A stretch of DNA of 64,000 bases, from NCBI RefSeq assembly GCF_030758315.1, contig NZ_CP132336.1:1674001-1738000 (forward strand). Reading direction: 5' to 3'. Below the pieces are notes generated by a model. That model saw nothing but the letters and a program-made list of their open reading frames with translations, was not told the origin of the DNA and did no database searches. Positions within the stretch are counted from its first letter, which is position 1. Each line of letters begins with the position of its first letter. Positions 8,901 through 18,869 of this stretch are shown piece by piece. This DNA comes from Pararhizobium sp. IMCC3301 (GTDB taxonomy: Bacteria > Pseudomonadota > Alphaproteobacteria > Rhizobiales > GCA-2746425). A program made the translations under genes and the position numbers.

Positions 8901-11497
8901 CCGGCGGCACCGCCTTCGGGGGCCGAACTCTCAAACAGCGGGCGGATACCGATTGACGGCCCGCTAGCCGCCAGGGGCACCTTGATCTGGCGCTCAACCG
9001 GGCGTCCGCCGCCATCATTCATCGTCACCGAAATCGTGGCCGCCAGCGGCAGCGTTGTTTCAGGAACCGCAGGAACTGCCAGCTCAAACTGGCCGCGTCC
9101 GGCGGCATCGGTTCTCATGGCAGGCGCGAATGTTTCATTCACCGGCGTAAACTGCTCATCAGACAGGCCAAACACAAACCCTTTAAACGGCCCGTCAACC
9201 GGTTGGCTTGGGGCAATGCTGATAGCGCCCTCGACAGCCAGGCCGGTGGCCGGGGCACCAAACAGATACCTTGCCGCGACATTGATGGTGGCACGCTCTC
9301 CCGCCTGCAGCACCGCACCGTCGAGGCTCAGATCGAAATCAATCCTCTCGGGAAGAAAATCCTCGACCAGAAACCGCCGGGTTGCGACGGGCTGCGCCTC
9401 GGGATCTGTGAAAAGCTGTAAATCCCAATTGCCGCGCACCGCGCTTGGCGGCAGGGCAAAACTCTGCGAATGGCCGCCACTGCGGTCGTTGGTGGAGATT
9501 TTCCGGATCTGCTCGACGCCGTCAGGGCGCTTCAACACGAAAGTCACTGGCAAACCGGCCAGCGCGTCTGCCTCCGCATCGCGCACCAATGCAGTTGCAT
9601 AAACCGTGGCTCCGGGCCGGTAGACCCCGCGTTCCGTATACAAAAAGGCATCGACCGCGCCGGGTGACATGCGCCCTTCAACGCCCCGGTCGGTCAGGTC
9701 AAACCCGCTCTGCTCCAGATCAAGCAGCGCATAATCAGGTGCATCGGTCTCAGCGATGAGCGTCGCCGCCTTCATGGCCCCTGACCCGCGCAGCAAACCC
9801 GGCGCAAACTGCACATAGCCGTTTGCATCTGTCAGTCCGCGCCCCAGAATCTCGGCGTTGCGCGCAACCAGCTTGACCGCAACGCCGGCCAGCGGTGCCG
9901 TGTCTTCCAGAGACCGGGCAAACACGTGCAGACCATCGTCTGCCGACACGCTCGACAGTCCAAGATCACTGACCACAAACCACTGCGTCGCCTTTGGCTG
10001 CCAGTAACTTTCGCCGGTTCGCGGGCCTTCTGCGATCATCACATAGGCGCCGGGCTGCAGATCGCCGATGACACGAAACACCGGCATCAGTGTCGTCGTT
10101 TCCTGGTTAAGCAGGCCATTGGTTTCCAGCACTCCGGACCAGACCGGTGTCGCAAGATCCGTTTTCAGCTGCTCCAGATCACCATTGTTGAGGGGCCGGT
10201 TGAATTTGTCACTTCGCAGCAATTCCGCCACCGCTGCATCACTGACCCGGTGCAGGCTGATATCAACCGCGTCCATATTCACGCTTACGACCGGAATGCC
10301 TTTGGCATAGGAGCGCGACAGTACATAGGCAGAGCCGGAAAAACGCACATTGGGCAAGCGGTCACGAACATAGATATCCAGCGCGACGAGACCTTCAATT
10401 CGCTCGCCGATAGCAGCGGGAAGTCCGGCCCGCAAATCAAGCCGGTAGCGCTCGCCATGGCTAAGACCGCCGACGCAGATTTCCTTGTCCGAAACCCGAA
10501 CATCGGCCGGTTCCGCACCATTCAAGCGCAGATAATCGGTATATTCGGTTGTGTCGCCATCCAGCTTTTCAGAGAATTGCAGACAGGCGCTCGGACTGGC
10601 GGCATCACTATCAATGGAATAGTCCAGCATGCGAAAACCGTATTTCGCATTCAGCGTGTCAAAGGCCACTCTGATTCTGGAATTTTCCTCGATTGCCAGA
10701 CTCAATTTGAAAGCTTCCAGAGCCGGCCTGTAACGCTCGGATTCTCTTAAGGCGCGTGCCAGCGTGGCCAGTGTATCGGCCTTGTCGCTGTTGGTCTGCG
10801 CCAACCGGTAGGATTCCAAGGCCCCACTGATGGCAGCGCTGCGAAAGTCACGCTGTTCCTGCCAGTTATCGGACTGGCTGCGCGAGAACGTCTCGGCGAA
10901 AGCACGCCAGGCCTCCAGATTCAGCGGATCGGTCGTAACCCAGGCCGTGGCCACATCGCGCAACAGCGTCAAATTACTGCCTCGCAACGCTTCCGCGTAG
11001 CGCGCAGGCAGGTTTTCGACCGCGATCTGGGGGCCATTGGCAGCAAATGAAGCGCGCATTGCGTCAAGATCACGCAGCAATTCAGGGCGCACAAAGCTGA
11101 ACTGGTCCAGCGCGTTGAATGAATCAGGTGCCCGCACCGTCGTGACCTGAATCCGTCCAGCGATGGTCCCTTCTGCGCTCTCCAGGGTGCCGAATCCGTT
11201 TTTCAGAAAACACCAGCCTGCTGCGATATTGTAGGTGAAAGTCTTGCATTCCTTCTCTGCGATACAGGCCCTGGAACAGGCATCGGCAGTGACGTTCTTG
11301 TCAGTGCGATAATCGAAGCCGGTATAGTCGGCATTATCAATGGTTTGAACGCGGCGCTCAACCTCCTGAGCACTGGCGTCCGGCGCGAAAAAATTGCCCG
11401 CCAGGACAATCGCCAAAGCGACGATGGTTGTTGTCTTGAATAGTTTGCCTGATGGCTGTGCACTGCGTACGGAAAATGGAACCGAAAATCTCATCAT
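5930..11497 (-). CDS. yfhM: alpha-2-macroglobulin family protein with N-terminal PAN/Apple domain
   Basis: A very large periplasmic protease-trap protein of about 1,855 residues. The start at 11497 is chosen because GAGGGC lies just upstream; an in-frame GTG is 5 codons earlier. A signal peptide ends near ASA-Q with no lipobox Cys, unlike the E. coli lipoprotein. Residues about 45-110 form a Cys-rich PAN/Apple domain (paired Cys, TFTYN, WCFLKNGFG). MG domains, the A2M family region and the thioester CSEQ (about residue 1,393, in the stretch RCSEQTTSRALPLL) follow. Its partner pbpC is 15 bases downstream. Bacterial A2Ms bait and covalently trap invading proteases; that is family knowledge. Confidence 0.92.
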   Translation of the reverse strand: MMRFSVPFSVRSAQPSGKLFKTTTIVALAIVLAGNFFAPDASAQEVERRVQTIDNADYTGFDYRTDKNVTADACSRACIAEKECKTFTYNIAAGWCFLKNGFGTLESAEGTIAGRIQVTTVRAPDSFNALDQFSFVRPELLRDLDAMRASFAANGPQIAVENLPARYAEALRGSNLTLLRDVATAWVTTDPLNLEAWRAFAETFSRSQSDNWQEQRDFRSAAISGALESYRLAQTNSDKADTLATLARALRESERYRPALEAFKLSLAIEENSRIRVAFDTLNAKYGFRMLDYSIDSDAASPSACLQFSEKLDGDTTEYTDYLRLNGAEPADVRVSDKEICVGGLSHGERYRLDLRAGLPAAIGERIEGLVALDIYVRDRLPNVRFSGSAYVLSRSYAKGIPVVSVNMDAVDISLHRVSDAAVAELLRSDKFNRPLNNGDLEQLKTDLATPVWSGVLETNGLLNQETTTLMPVFRVIGDLQPGAYVMIAEGPRTGESYWQPKATQWFVVSDLGLSSVSADDGLHVFARSLEDTAPLAGVAVKLVARNAEILGRGLTDANGYVQFAPGLLRGSGAMKAATLIAETDAPDYALLDLEQSGFDLTDRGVEGRMSPGAVDAFLYTERGVYRPGATVYATALVRDAEADALAGLPVTFVLKRPDGVEQIRKISTNDRSGGHSQSFALPPSAVRGNWDLQLFTDPEAQPVATRRFLVEDFLPERIDFDLSLDGAVLQAGERATINVAARYLFGAPATGLAVEGAISIAPSQPVDGPFKGFVFGLSDEQFTPVNETFAPAMRTDAAGRGQFELAVPAVPETTLPLAATISVTMNDGGGRPVERQIKVPLAASGPSIGIRPLFESSAPEGGAAGFQLVALDEAGQQIATENASYELKRIIRSYQWYRKSNGQWGWEPVTRTERVASGTLAMAADRLTRLDVDVEWGSYRLEVSAGNAVASLDFYAGWYVEKSAFDTPDALQVGLDRDSYADGDVAKVRLNAERPGKLQLLVANEALLAHYQFDISAGEQSFDVPVGGDWGAGAYVLATLYYPMDLANGQLPTRSIGVEWLGINPEPRTLAVTMDLPEKIRPRTTLQVPVKVIGTNAGSAHIVISAVDLGILNLTRYTPPQPEKWYFSKRQLGAVLRDLYGRLIDGLSGTAGRLRVGGDAAAAGLAMEGNPPAEKPVSLYSGMVDLDENGEAIVSFDVPQFNGTLKLMAVAWSDVKLGSASADVIVRDPVVMTTTLPRFLAPGDRSRLLIQFDNTDGPAGDYELAVTTSAELQPGEPARSRITLDAGGSARQLVPLSASQAGDAELQISLTGPDGQVVLKDLVLPLRANTQPVSNAETVILSRDGAEGDSFTIDSAVLAPYVPGTGSLALALGARAALNPAALYAMLERYAYRCSEQTTSRALPLLAGKELSAEDRKTIEEAITRLVSYQNSAGSFGMWDSSWSRDLWLDAYVSDFLTRAREAGFDVPDTAFEQAINNLKNKLSFDSNIDADANPMAYALYVLARNGEATLGDLRYFADAKFTAFSTPMAQAQLAAGLALSGEKARAISAFEAAKSTYMARRSMGRYRPGPRDYGSNMRDGAAIMVLIAESGLEQIDLTELAEAVSEDRRQNSYLSTQEMAWLLMASGAVANTEGSLQAEVSLAGIPYEKEPAGSGVLSFRFDEDALARGEIVVRNLMNRSLPLRIETRGVPKASAAARSNGFIVTRAFFNRDGSPAELEMLAQNDRLVVVLTVRQMVARADQLLLVDPLPAGFEIDNPALLQSANTGLNWLPSTGVPAYSAFLDDRFVAGFDGKALDNLPVTDGSNVWSFAYQVRAISPGEFTLPPSYVEDMYEPEIFGMTESSSISIAGPLQ

Positions 11498-11633
11498 ATC
11501 GCCCTCATGCACCCCGGATTGCCTGCGCCCCGAGCCACTATCCTATAGTACTATCAGACGAAGCCAAAATGACGGAATCAAGGCAAAAACCAACTCAAAA
11601 AAAATCCATATTCGAGTGCAAAAGTTGCCCCCT

Positions 11634-11669
11634 GTCGGATTTCGCGTATATGACTGTCTGAAATCCGAC
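11634..11669 (+). promoter_or_regulatory. inverted repeat in the zwf leader, candidate operator or RNA hairpin
   Basis: Two perfect 10-base arms, GTCGGATTTC (11634-11643) and GAAATCCGAC (11660-11669), separated by 16 bases, end 31 bases before the zwf ATG. This lies in the 188-base divergent gap between the A2M gene and zwf. It could be a repressor site for the Entner-Doudoroff operon or an mRNA hairpin; the sequence does not decide which. Confidence 0.5.
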
Positions 11670-11700
11670 TTTCGACTAACATGAATTGAAATGGGGCCAT

Positions 11701-13176
11701 ATGAGCAGCCAAATTATCCCGGTGGAAGAATTCGATCTCGTCGTGTTTGGCGGCACCGGCGACCTGGCGCAGCGCAAGATTATTCCTGCACTGTATCACC
11801 GGCATCTGGATGGCCAGATTGTCGGCACAAGCCGCATCATCGCGGTCTCGCGCAAACCGCTCAGCCCTAAGGAATATCTGACCAAGGCGAAGGAAGCGCT
11901 GGAGGAGTTCATTCCCAAGGAAGACCGCGATCCGAAAGCCGTGAAAACTTTCCTCGAGCGCTTGTCCTATGTGGCAGTGGATGTCACCGATGATGCCGGT
12001 TGGAAGGAATTAAAAACCAAACTCGATGATTTCCCGGATCGGGTGCGGGCTTTCTATCTCGCCGTCGCACCGAGCCTGTTCGGCCAGATTTGTGAGTATA
12101 TCGGCAAAACTGGTTTGATCACCGACAAAACCCGCGTCGTCATTGAAAAGCCGATCGGCAAGGATCTGGCCTCGGCTAAAGCGCTGAACGATGCAGTTGG
12201 AAAGGTGTTCCGCGAGGACCAGATTTACCGCATCGATCATTATCTGGGAAAGGAAACCGTGCAGAATCTGATGGCTCTGCGGTTTGCAAATGCCCTGTTT
12301 GAGCCGATCTGGAACGCGGCCCATATCGATCATGTTCAGATCACCGTTGCCGAATCCATCGGCGTTGGCAGCCGCGGTCCGTATTACGACACGTCCGGTG
12401 CGATGCGTGATATGGTGCAGAACCACATTCTCCAGCTTCTCTGCCTGGTGGCCATGGAACCGCCAATGTCGATGAATGCCGATGCGGTGCGCGATGAAAA
12501 ACTGAAAGTATTGCGCTCACTTGATCCCATTACCGGCGAGAAGGCTGAAAAACAAACCGTGCGCGGCCAGTATACCAGCGGTGCCGGGCCGGAAGGCGCC
12601 GTGCCGGGATATCTGGAAGAGCTGGGCGATACCACCAGCAAGACTGCCACCTTCGTCGCCGTCAAGGCAACGGTCGGCAACTGGCGCTGGGCAGGTGTTC
12701 CGTTTTATCTGCGCACCGGCAAGCGCATGCCGCAGCGCTCATCGGAGATTGTCGTTTCATTCCGGCCGATACCGCATTCGATTTTCGAAACCGGTGCCGG
12801 CGGCGTGGCTGAAAACCGTCTGGTCATCCGTCTGCAGCCCGATGAGGGCGTGAAATTGTGGCTGATGATCAAGGACCCCGGACCCGGCGGCATGCGGCTG
12901 CGCCATGTACCGCTTGATATGAGTTTTGCCGATGCGTTCGAAGTGCGCAGCCCGGATGCCTATGAAAGGCTGATTCTCGATGTGATCCGGGGCAACGCAA
13001 CCCTGTTCATGCGCCGCGACGAGGTGGAAGCCGCCTGGGAGTGGGTTGATCCGATTCTGCAGGCCTGGGAGGAGACTGGCGACACGCCGAAGAAATACAC
13101 CGCCGGCACCTGGGGTCCTGCTGCCTCGGTCGCCCTGATCGAGCGGGACGGACGCACATGGCATGATGATGACTGA
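11701..13176 (+). CDS. zwf: glucose-6-phosphate 1-dehydrogenase
   Basis: Oxidises glucose-6-phosphate to 6-phosphogluconolactone, feeding the Entner-Doudoroff and pentose phosphate routes. The 491-residue protein shows the nucleotide-binding GGTGDLAQRKIIPAL near residue 17 and the active-site RIDHYLGKETVQNLM. The ATG at 11701 is preferred because GGGG lies 4-5 bases upstream; a TTG 15 bases earlier would add MKWGH but has no ribosome site. It is first in zwf-pgl-edd-pgi, overlapping pgl by 14 bases. An inverted repeat 31 bases upstream may regulate it. Confidence 0.97.
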   Translation: MSSQIIPVEEFDLVVFGGTGDLAQRKIIPALYHRHLDGQIVGTSRIIAVSRKPLSPKEYLTKAKEALEEFIPKEDRDPKAVKTFLERLSYVAVDVTDDAGWKELKTKLDDFPDRVRAFYLAVAPSLFGQICEYIGKTGLITDKTRVVIEKPIGKDLASAKALNDAVGKVFREDQIYRIDHYLGKETVQNLMALRFANALFEPIWNAAHIDHVQITVAESIGVGSRGPYYDTSGAMRDMVQNHILQLLCLVAMEPPMSMNADAVRDEKLKVLRSLDPITGEKAEKQTVRGQYTSGAGPEGAVPGYLEELGDTTSKTATFVAVKATVGNWRWAGVPFYLRTGKRMPQRSSEIVVSFRPIPHSIFETGAGGVAENRLVIRLQPDEGVKLWLMIKDPGPGGMRLRHVPLDMSFADAFEVRSPDAYERLILDVIRGNATLFMRRDEVEAAWEWVDPILQAWEETGDTPKKYTAGTWGPAASVALIERDGRTWHDDD

Positions 13177-13882
13177 CACGGTGGCAAGCATGGACAAACA
13201 GATACTGGCCGACAAAGAGGCTCTGGCAGAGGCCCTGGCAACCCAGGTGGCCGAAGCTCTGATGGCCGCATTACAGGCTAATGGCAGGGCATTGCTGGCC
13301 GTGTCCGGCGGCTCCACGCCAAAACTGTTCTTCCGCAAACTCAGCGAAAAAGACATCGACTGGGCTGGCGTTACGGTGACACTGGTGGACGAACGCTGGG
13401 TCGATGAAACCAGTGCGCGCTCCAATGCGGCTCTGGTGAAATCCAATCTGCTCATCGGAAATGCCGCAGCTGCAAGGTTTTTCCCGCTCTATACGGCGGA
13501 TGAAACCCCACAGGCCGCTCTAGCAAGGCTTGAAGCCGATTTTGAAGACCTGGAACTTCCCATCACTGCCGCTGTTCTGGGCATGGGAAATGATGGCCAT
13601 ACGGCCTCGTTTTTCCCGCAGGGCGATAAATTGTCAGAAGCGCTTGATCCCGACAATCGCGATACCTTTATTGATATGAAGGCACCGGGTGCCGGCGAGC
13701 CGCGCATCACCTTCACCCTGTCCGCTTTGCTGGCATCGGCTTTTCTGGCGCTGCATATCGAAGGCGGGGAGAAACAGCAGGTTTTGGGTAAGGCTCTGGC
13801 TGGCGGCCCGGTTGAAGACATGCCGGTGCGGGCTGTTTTGCAACAAACCCGGACCGAGTTGACAATTTTCTGGTGCCCATAG
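13163..13882 (+). CDS. pgl: 6-phosphogluconolactonase
   Basis: Hydrolyses 6-phosphogluconolactone to 6-phosphogluconate. The 239-residue protein carries the SOL/DevB family motifs VSGGSTPKLFFRKL, VTLVDERWV and GMGNDGHTASFFP. Three ATG codons in a row (13163, 13166, 13169) lie inside the end of zwf and a fourth in-frame ATG is at 13190; the exact start is uncertain. The overlap with zwf indicates coupled translation, and edd follows after about 30 bases. Confidence 0.94.
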   Translation: MMMTDTVASMDKQILADKEALAEALATQVAEALMAALQANGRALLAVSGGSTPKLFFRKLSEKDIDWAGVTVTLVDERWVDETSARSNAALVKSNLLIGNAAAARFFPLYTADETPQAALARLEADFEDLELPITAAVLGMGNDGHTASFFPQGDKLSEALDPDNRDTFIDMKAPGAGEPRITFTLSALLASAFLALHIEGGEKQQVLGKALAGGPVEDMPVRAVLQQTRTELTIFWCP

Positions 13883-13912
13883 CACCGGCAAGAACTCTTG
13901 GGAGATAGAGAC

Positions 13913-15742
13913 ATGACCGACGTTCAACCGCGCATAGCCGAGGTTACCGAACGCCTGATCGAAAGAAGCCGCCCGACGCGGACAGCCTATCTTGAGCGGA
14001 TTGCCAAAGCTGCACAGGAAGGCCCCAACCGGACCACCCTGTCTTGCGGCAATCTGGCCCATGGATTTGCCGCCTGCAGTCCACACGACAAGGAAGCACT
14101 GGCTGGGGACCGGCTGGCAAATATCGGCATCATCACGTCCTATAATGACATGCTCTCGGCGCATCAGCCGTTTGAACAATTCCCCAACCTCATCAAGCAG
14201 GCCGCGCATCAGGCCGGCGGGGTGGCCCAGGTCGCGGGCGGCGTGCCCGCCATGTGCGACGGCGTCACGCAGGGCCAGCCGGGTATGGAGTTGTCGCTTT
14301 TTTCCCGTGATGTCATTGCCATGGCCGCCGCGGTTGGACTGTCGCACAACATGTTCGATGCAGCGGTCTTTCTGGGCGTGTGCGACAAGATCATTCCCGG
14401 TCTGCTGATTGCGTCCCTGACCTTCGGCCACTTGCCGGCCGTGTTCGTTCCCGCCGGCCCGATGCCGACCGGGCTGCCCAATGGCGAGAAGTCACGCATC
14501 CGCCAGCTCTATGCTGAAGGCAAGGTCGGACGCGCGGAACTGCTGGATGCGGAATCGAAATCCTATCACGGTCCCGGAACCTGCACCTTTTACGGGACGG
14601 CAAACTCCAATCAGATGCTGATGGAAATCATGGGGCTGCATCTGCCGGGCGCCAGTTTCGTCAATCCGAACACACCTTTGCGCGATGCGCTGACCAGAGC
14701 GGCCACCGAACGGGCCCTGGCCATCACTGCACTTGGCAATGATTACACGCCTGCCGGTGAAGTCATTGACGAGCGGGCCATAGTCAACGGTGTGGTTGGT
14801 CTGCATGCCACTGGCGGCTCCACCAATCACACCATGCATCTGGTCGCCATGGCCGCTGCTGCCGGGATCAAGCTGACCTGGGATGATATTTCCGATCTGT
14901 CGGATGCAGTACCGCTTCTGGCACGCATTTATCCCAACGGGCTTGCCGACGTGAATCATTTCGAGGCGGCTGGCGGAATGGGATATCTTATCAGCCAGTT
15001 GCTGGATGGCGGCCTTGTCCACGAAGATGTCCGTACCATCTGGGGAACCGGCCTCAACGGCTACCGCAATGAACCGAAGCTGACTGAACAAGGCGGCGTC
15101 ACCTGGGTGCCGGTGGCCGAAAAAAGCCATGACGAAAATGTCCTGCGTCCGGTCACCAATCCGTTTCAAAGCGATGGCGGGCTGAAAATGCTGACAGGCA
15201 ATCTGGGGCGCAGCGTCATCAAAATCTCTGCGGTCAAGCCTGAGCACCGTCTCATCGAAGCGCCGGCGCTGGTATTTCACGACCAGAACGATGTCTTGCA
15301 GGCGTTCAAGGACGGCAAGCTCAACCGCAACGTCATTGTCGTGGTGCGTTTTCAGGGACCGCGCGCCAACGGTATGCCGGAATTGCACAAGCTGACGCCA
15401 ACTCTGGGTGTCCTGCAGGAACGCGGTCTGAAAGTGGCGTTGGTGACCGATGGGCGCATGTCCGGAGCCTCCGGCAAGGTGCCCGCCGCGATCCATGTGA
15501 CGCCGGAAGCGAATTGCGGCGGCATTATTGGAAAAATCCGTGACGGCGACATGATGCGCCTTGATGCGGATGCCGGAACTCTGGAGCTTCTGGTCGCGGT
15601 CGACGAACTGGATCAGCGCGCACTTGTCGAAGCTGACCTTTCGGCCAATGATTTCGGCATGGGCCGCGAAATGTTCGCAACCTTCCGCGCGGTGGCAGGC
15701 ACGGCAGATACCGGCGCTTCGTCCCTTTACGGTGTTGCATGA
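13913..15742 (+). CDS. edd: phosphogluconate dehydratase
   Basis: Entner-Doudoroff 6-phosphogluconate dehydratase, an iron-sulfur enzyme of the IlvD/Edd family that makes 2-keto-3-deoxy-6-phosphogluconate. The 609-residue frame shows [20 protein letters not shown], the Cys-bearing [20 protein letters not shown] and the C-terminal [18 protein letters not shown]. The ATG at 13913 has GGGAGA 8 bases upstream; an in-frame TTG 15 bases earlier is less likely. It is coupled to pgi by a 4-base overlap. No eda (KDPG aldolase) gene is in this window. Confidence 0.97.
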   Translation: MTDVQPRIAEVTERLIERSRPTRTAYLERIAKAAQEGPNRTTLSCGNLAHGFAACSPHDKEALAGDRLANIGIITSYNDMLSAHQPFEQFPNLIKQAAHQAGGVAQVAGGVPAMCDGVTQGQPGMELSLFSRDVIAMAAAVGLSHNMFDAAVFLGVCDKIIPGLLIASLTFGHLPAVFVPAGPMPTGLPNGEKSRIRQLYAEGKVGRAELLDAESKSYHGPGTCTFYGTANSNQMLMEIMGLHLPGASFVNPNTPLRDALTRAATERALAITALGNDYTPAGEVIDERAIVNGVVGLHATGGSTNHTMHLVAMAAAAGIKLTWDDISDLSDAVPLLARIYPNGLADVNHFEAAGGMGYLISQLLDGGLVHEDVRTIWGTGLNGYRNEPKLTEQGGVTWVPVAEKSHDENVLRPVTNPFQSDGGLKMLTGNLGRSVIKISAVKPEHRLIEAPALVFHDQNDVLQAFKDGKLNRNVIVVVRFQGPRANGMPELHKLTPTLGVLQERGLKVALVTDGRMSGASGKVPAAIHVTPEANCGGIIGKIRDGDMMRLDADAGTLELLVAVDELDQRALVEADLSANDFGMGREMFATFRAVAGTADTGASSLYGVA

Positions 15743-17391
15743 TGGATCAGAACCGTTTCAAACCGCTGCAGGCCCTGCGTGCCTCCGAGGCCGGCATACC
15801 GATCAAATCGCTGTTTGAGGCCGATCCGCACCGGTTCAAGACATTTTCCGCCGAAGCTGTTGGCATTCTGCTGGACTATTCCAAGACACAGATTTCACAG
15901 CAGGCGAAAACCATGTTGCTGGAGCTGGCTTCGCAATGCCAGCTCGAAGAGCGCCGCGACGCCATGCTGTCCGGCGAAAAAATCAACACCACGGAAGACC
16001 GCGCTGTACTTCACACGGCGCTGAGGGCGCCGCTGGACGCCGACATTGAGACCGAAGGCGAAGATGTGATCGGTCCGGTGCACAGCGTGCTGACGGCGAT
16101 GCGTGTATTTGCCGATGGTATTCGCAACGGCACCATCAACGGCGCCACCGGCAAGCACTTCACCGATGTCGTCAATATTGGCATCGGCGGATCGGACCTT
16201 GGGCCGGCGATGGCCACTCTGGCGCTGAAACCCTATCATGACGGGCCGAAGCTGCACTATGTCTCCAATGTCGACGGTGCGCATATGGCCGACACGCTGG
16301 CGGCACTGGACCCGGAAACAACGCTGTTCATAATAGCCTCCAAGACCTTCACCACCATCGAAACCATGACCAATGCCCGGTCTGCCAGAGCGTGGCTTTC
16401 CGGCAATCTGGATGATGCTGCCGTACCGCATCATTTTGCCGCGATTTCCACAAATCTGGACCGCGCCGGCCAGTTCGGCATCCCCGAGGAACGGGTGTTC
16501 GGATTCTGGGATTGGGTCGGCGGGCGCTATTCCCTGTGGTCGGCGATCGGCCTTCCCGTCATGATTGCCATCGGGCCGGAGAATTTTGACGCTTTTCTTG
16601 CCGGCGGCCATGCCATGGACCAGCATTTTGCCACAGCGCCACTGGATCAGAACCTGCCGGTGCTGCTCGCGCTGACCGGCATCTGGCACCGCTCCATCTG
16701 CGAGTTTCCAAGCCGTGCCGTGCTGCCTTATGATCAGCGCCTGTCACGGTTTCCCGCCTATCTTCAGCAACTCGACATGGAGTCCAACGGCAAGCAGACC
16801 ACCCTCGACGGCGATCTTCCTGTCGGTCCCACCGGCCCGATTGTGTGGGGTGAGCCGGGCACCAATGGTCAGCATGCCTTCTACCAGCTGATCCATCAGG
16901 GCACGAGCATTGTTCCCTGCGAATTCCTGGTGGCCGCCAACGCTCATGAAGAGGCTGGCACGCTGGGCGTTCATCATGATTTGCTGCTGGCCAATTGCCT
17001 GGCGCAGGGTCAGGCGCTGATGCTTGGCAAATCCAGAGAAGAAGTCGAAAGCGAATTGAAGCAGGCCGGATTGCCGGACAGCGAAATCGCCGCCCTGGCC
17101 CCGCACAAGGTGTTTCCCGGAAACCGCCCGTCGGTGACCATGATGTACAGCAAACTGACGCCGGATATGCTGGGCAGACTGATTGCCCTTTATGAGCACC
17201 GGGTCTTTGTCGAAGGCGTCATCTGGAACATCAATTCATTCGACCAATGGGGCGTTGAACTGGGCAAGGTTCTGGCCAATACGCTGCTTCCGATGGTTCA
17301 GGGCGAGAGCGGCAAAAAACCGGTCGACGGCTCAACCAGAGGCCTGTTGAAACATCTGCATCAATTGCGCAAATCTTCTGAAAATCAATAG
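15739..17391 (+). CDS. pgi: glucose-6-phosphate isomerase
   Basis: Interconverts glucose-6-phosphate and fructose-6-phosphate; in an Entner-Doudoroff operon it lets fructose-6-phosphate recycle into zwf. The 550-residue length is normal for the long bacterial form. Seen motifs are [14 protein letters not shown], the family signature [14 protein letters not shown], the sugar-phosphate loop SKTFTTIET, and the C-terminal region with [13 protein letters not shown] 15739 overlaps the edd stop; an ATG at 15742 is equally possible. A strong hairpin begins at its stop codon and closes the operon. Confidence 0.96.
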   Translation: MMDQNRFKPLQALRASEAGIPIKSLFEADPHRFKTFSAEAVGILLDYSKTQISQQAKTMLLELASQCQLEERRDAMLSGEKINTTEDRAVLHTALRAPLDADIETEGEDVIGPVHSVLTAMRVFADGIRNGTINGATGKHFTDVVNIGIGGSDLGPAMATLALKPYHDGPKLHYVSNVDGAHMADTLAALDPETTLFIIASKTFTTIETMTNARSARAWLSGNLDDAAVPHHFAAISTNLDRAGQFGIPEERVFGFWDWVGGRYSLWSAIGLPVMIAIGPENFDAFLAGGHAMDQHFATAPLDQNLPVLLALTGIWHRSICEFPSRAVLPYDQRLSRFPAYLQQLDMESNGKQTTLDGDLPVGPTGPIVWGEPGTNGQHAFYQLIHQGTSIVPCEFLVAANAHEEAGTLGVHHDLLLANCLAQGQALMLGKSREEVESELKQAGLPDSEIAALAPHKVFPGNRPSVTMMYSKLTPDMLGRLIALYEHRVFVEGVIWNINSFDQWGVELGKVLANTLLPMVQGESGKKPVDGSTRGLLKHLHQLRKSSENQ

Positions 17392-17418
17392 GGTCTGACG
17401 GGCAAAGCGTCAGACCCT
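17390..17418. terminator. stem-loop terminator between pgi and ppa
   Basis: AGGGTCTGACG, a 7-base loop, then CGTCAGACCCT: a perfect 11-bp stem that overlaps the pgi stop codon and ends 13 bases before the ppa stop codon on the other strand. There is no long T run on either side, only ATTGATTTTC on the minus side. Being symmetrical between convergent genes, it probably serves both. Confidence 0.7.
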
Positions 17419-17431
17419 GCGTTGAGTCCGG

Positions 17432-17959
17432 TTATTTTTTGGCGCGTTCCACTGCATCGATCAGCATTTTCTTGGCGCTTGCGGCATCTTCCCAACCGAC
17501 GATCTTGACCCATTTATTAGGTTCGAGATCCTTGTAGTGGGTAAAGAAATGCTCGATCTGTTTCAGGGTAATTTCTGGCAGATCGGTGTGGTTGGTGACA
17601 TTATCGTAGCGCTGGGTCAGCTTGCGTGACGGCACCGCCAGAATTTTTTCATCGCCGCCGGATTCATCTTCCATCACAAGCACGCCAATTGGACGGCAAT
17701 TGATCACCGAGCCAGGCATCAGCGGGCGCGTATTGGCAATGATGACGTCAGCGGGATCACCATCTTCGGAAAGCGTATGAGGCACAAAGCCGTAATTGCC
17801 GGGATAGCGCATCGATGTGAACAGGAACCGGTCGACGAATAATGCGCCGGATTCTTTGTCCAGCTCATATTTGATCGGCTCGTCACCAATCGGCACTTCG
17901 ATAATGACATTGATGTCTTCCGGCGGATTTTTGCCGATTGCAATTTTATCCAGATTCAT
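17432..17959 (-). CDS. ppa: inorganic pyrophosphatase (family I)
   Basis: Soluble Mg-dependent pyrophosphatase, 175 residues from the chosen start. It drives biosynthetic reactions by hydrolysing pyrophosphate. Motifs: [18 protein letters not shown] at the N-terminus, [13 protein letters not shown], and the metal-binding EDGDPADVI (DxDPxD). An ATG five codons upstream (17974) exists, but family proteins begin close to the MNLDKIAIG start used here. The gene is convergent with pgi and shares its terminator hairpin. Confidence 0.95.
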   Translation of the reverse strand: MNLDKIAIGKNPPEDINVIIEVPIGDEPIKYELDKESGALFVDRFLFTSMRYPGNYGFVPHTLSEDGDPADVIIANTRPLMPGSVINCRPIGVLVMEDESGGDEKILAVPSRKLTQRYDNVTNHTDLPEITLKQIEHFFTHYKDLEPNKWVKIVGWEDAASAKKMLIDAVERAKK

Positions 17960-18187
17960 CTGCTGTGGCCTCATCTGTTGCAGCTCTTGTTGCGGCGGTC
18001 ATGCCGCAAGCCGCGCCATCTTTCAAGAAAAAGCCGCCAAGTTCTGCAATGAAGTTTCGTTTTCAGCAGATTGCGGCCGCTTCACCACGCTTCAGCAACA
18101 CAGACGACGTCACCTTTGGCCTGACCCAGGGACCCAACATCGCAAACACCCGACCCTTCAGAACGGCCGCACTACAATTGCGGAAAA

Positions 18188-18775
18188 TCAGCGCCAGCGA
18201 TAGCCGATGGTCGGAGTTTGTATGCCGCCAAATATCTCGTGAGAGCGGACAAAGCGCTCACCGCCCATGGCAAGGTAAAACCCGGTCGCCAGATCATTTG
18301 CTTCCAGTGCCCAGACAATCAATGGGCCATGACCCATCTCTTTCAACTCTTTGCGCACCTGGCGAAACAGGGTTCGGCCGAAGCCCAGTCCCTGAAACTC
18401 GGGTGCCAGATACAGCTCGAAAACCTCACCCCAGCGGGCAATTGAGTGCGGCGGATAGCTGCGGCGGCCGGTGCCGAAATTGGCATAACCCGCAACTCGC
18501 CCGTCAAATTCCAGAACCAGCAATCTGGACCGCCGCAAGCCGGCGTCTGGCGATAGGGAGCCTCGGCCGATTGAAGCCGGTTCTGCGTTCAGCTTCTCGA
18601 CAGCCGAGCGCCACCAGGCCGAATTTCGTCTGGCCACTGCATCGCGCAATGCGCCACCGTTCAATATGCCATGATAGGCATTGAACCAGGAGGCGCGATG
18701 CACCTTTGACAAATCAGCGGCATCGCTGATTCTGGCCGCGCGAATGAGGATTGACGGGCTTTCCATGGAATTCAT
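18188..18775 (-). CDS. GNAT family N-acetyltransferase
   Basis: A 195-residue acetyltransferase of the GNAT fold. The acetyl-CoA binding motif A is clear in LYLAPEFQGLGFGRTLF (Q-x-x-G-x-G), preceded by the N-terminal RAARISDAADLSKVHRASW typical of RimI-like GNATs and followed by ANDLATGFYLAMGG. The acceptor (protein N-terminus, small amine or antibiotic) cannot be told. It lies between ppa and mgtE on the same strand with gaps of about 230 and 94 bases. A start at 18766 (MESPS) is also possible. Confidence 0.85.
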   Translation of the reverse strand: MNSMESPSILIRAARISDAADLSKVHRASWFNAYHGILNGGALRDAVARRNSAWWRSAVEKLNAEPASIGRGSLSPDAGLRRSRLLVLEFDGRVAGYANFGTGRRSYPPHSIARWGEVFELYLAPEFQGLGFGRTLFRQVRKELKEMGHGPLIVWALEANDLATGFYLAMGGERFVRSHEIFGGIQTPTIGYRWR

Positions 18776-18869
18776 GTTTCGTCACAATTTGGGCGGGATC
18801 ATGGCCTCCGAAATGCCAGCAGAGCCCCCAGTCTACCCTGAGTCTGCCGCGAACATGCCAGCGCCAGCT

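Noticed and set aside
11686-11700. TTG start of zwf five codons upstream
   Set aside because: No ribosome site before it, whereas GGGG precedes the ATG at 11701.
13883-17431. KDPG aldolase (eda) expected near edd
   Set aside because: No such gene is present between or beside the cluster genes; it must be elsewhere.
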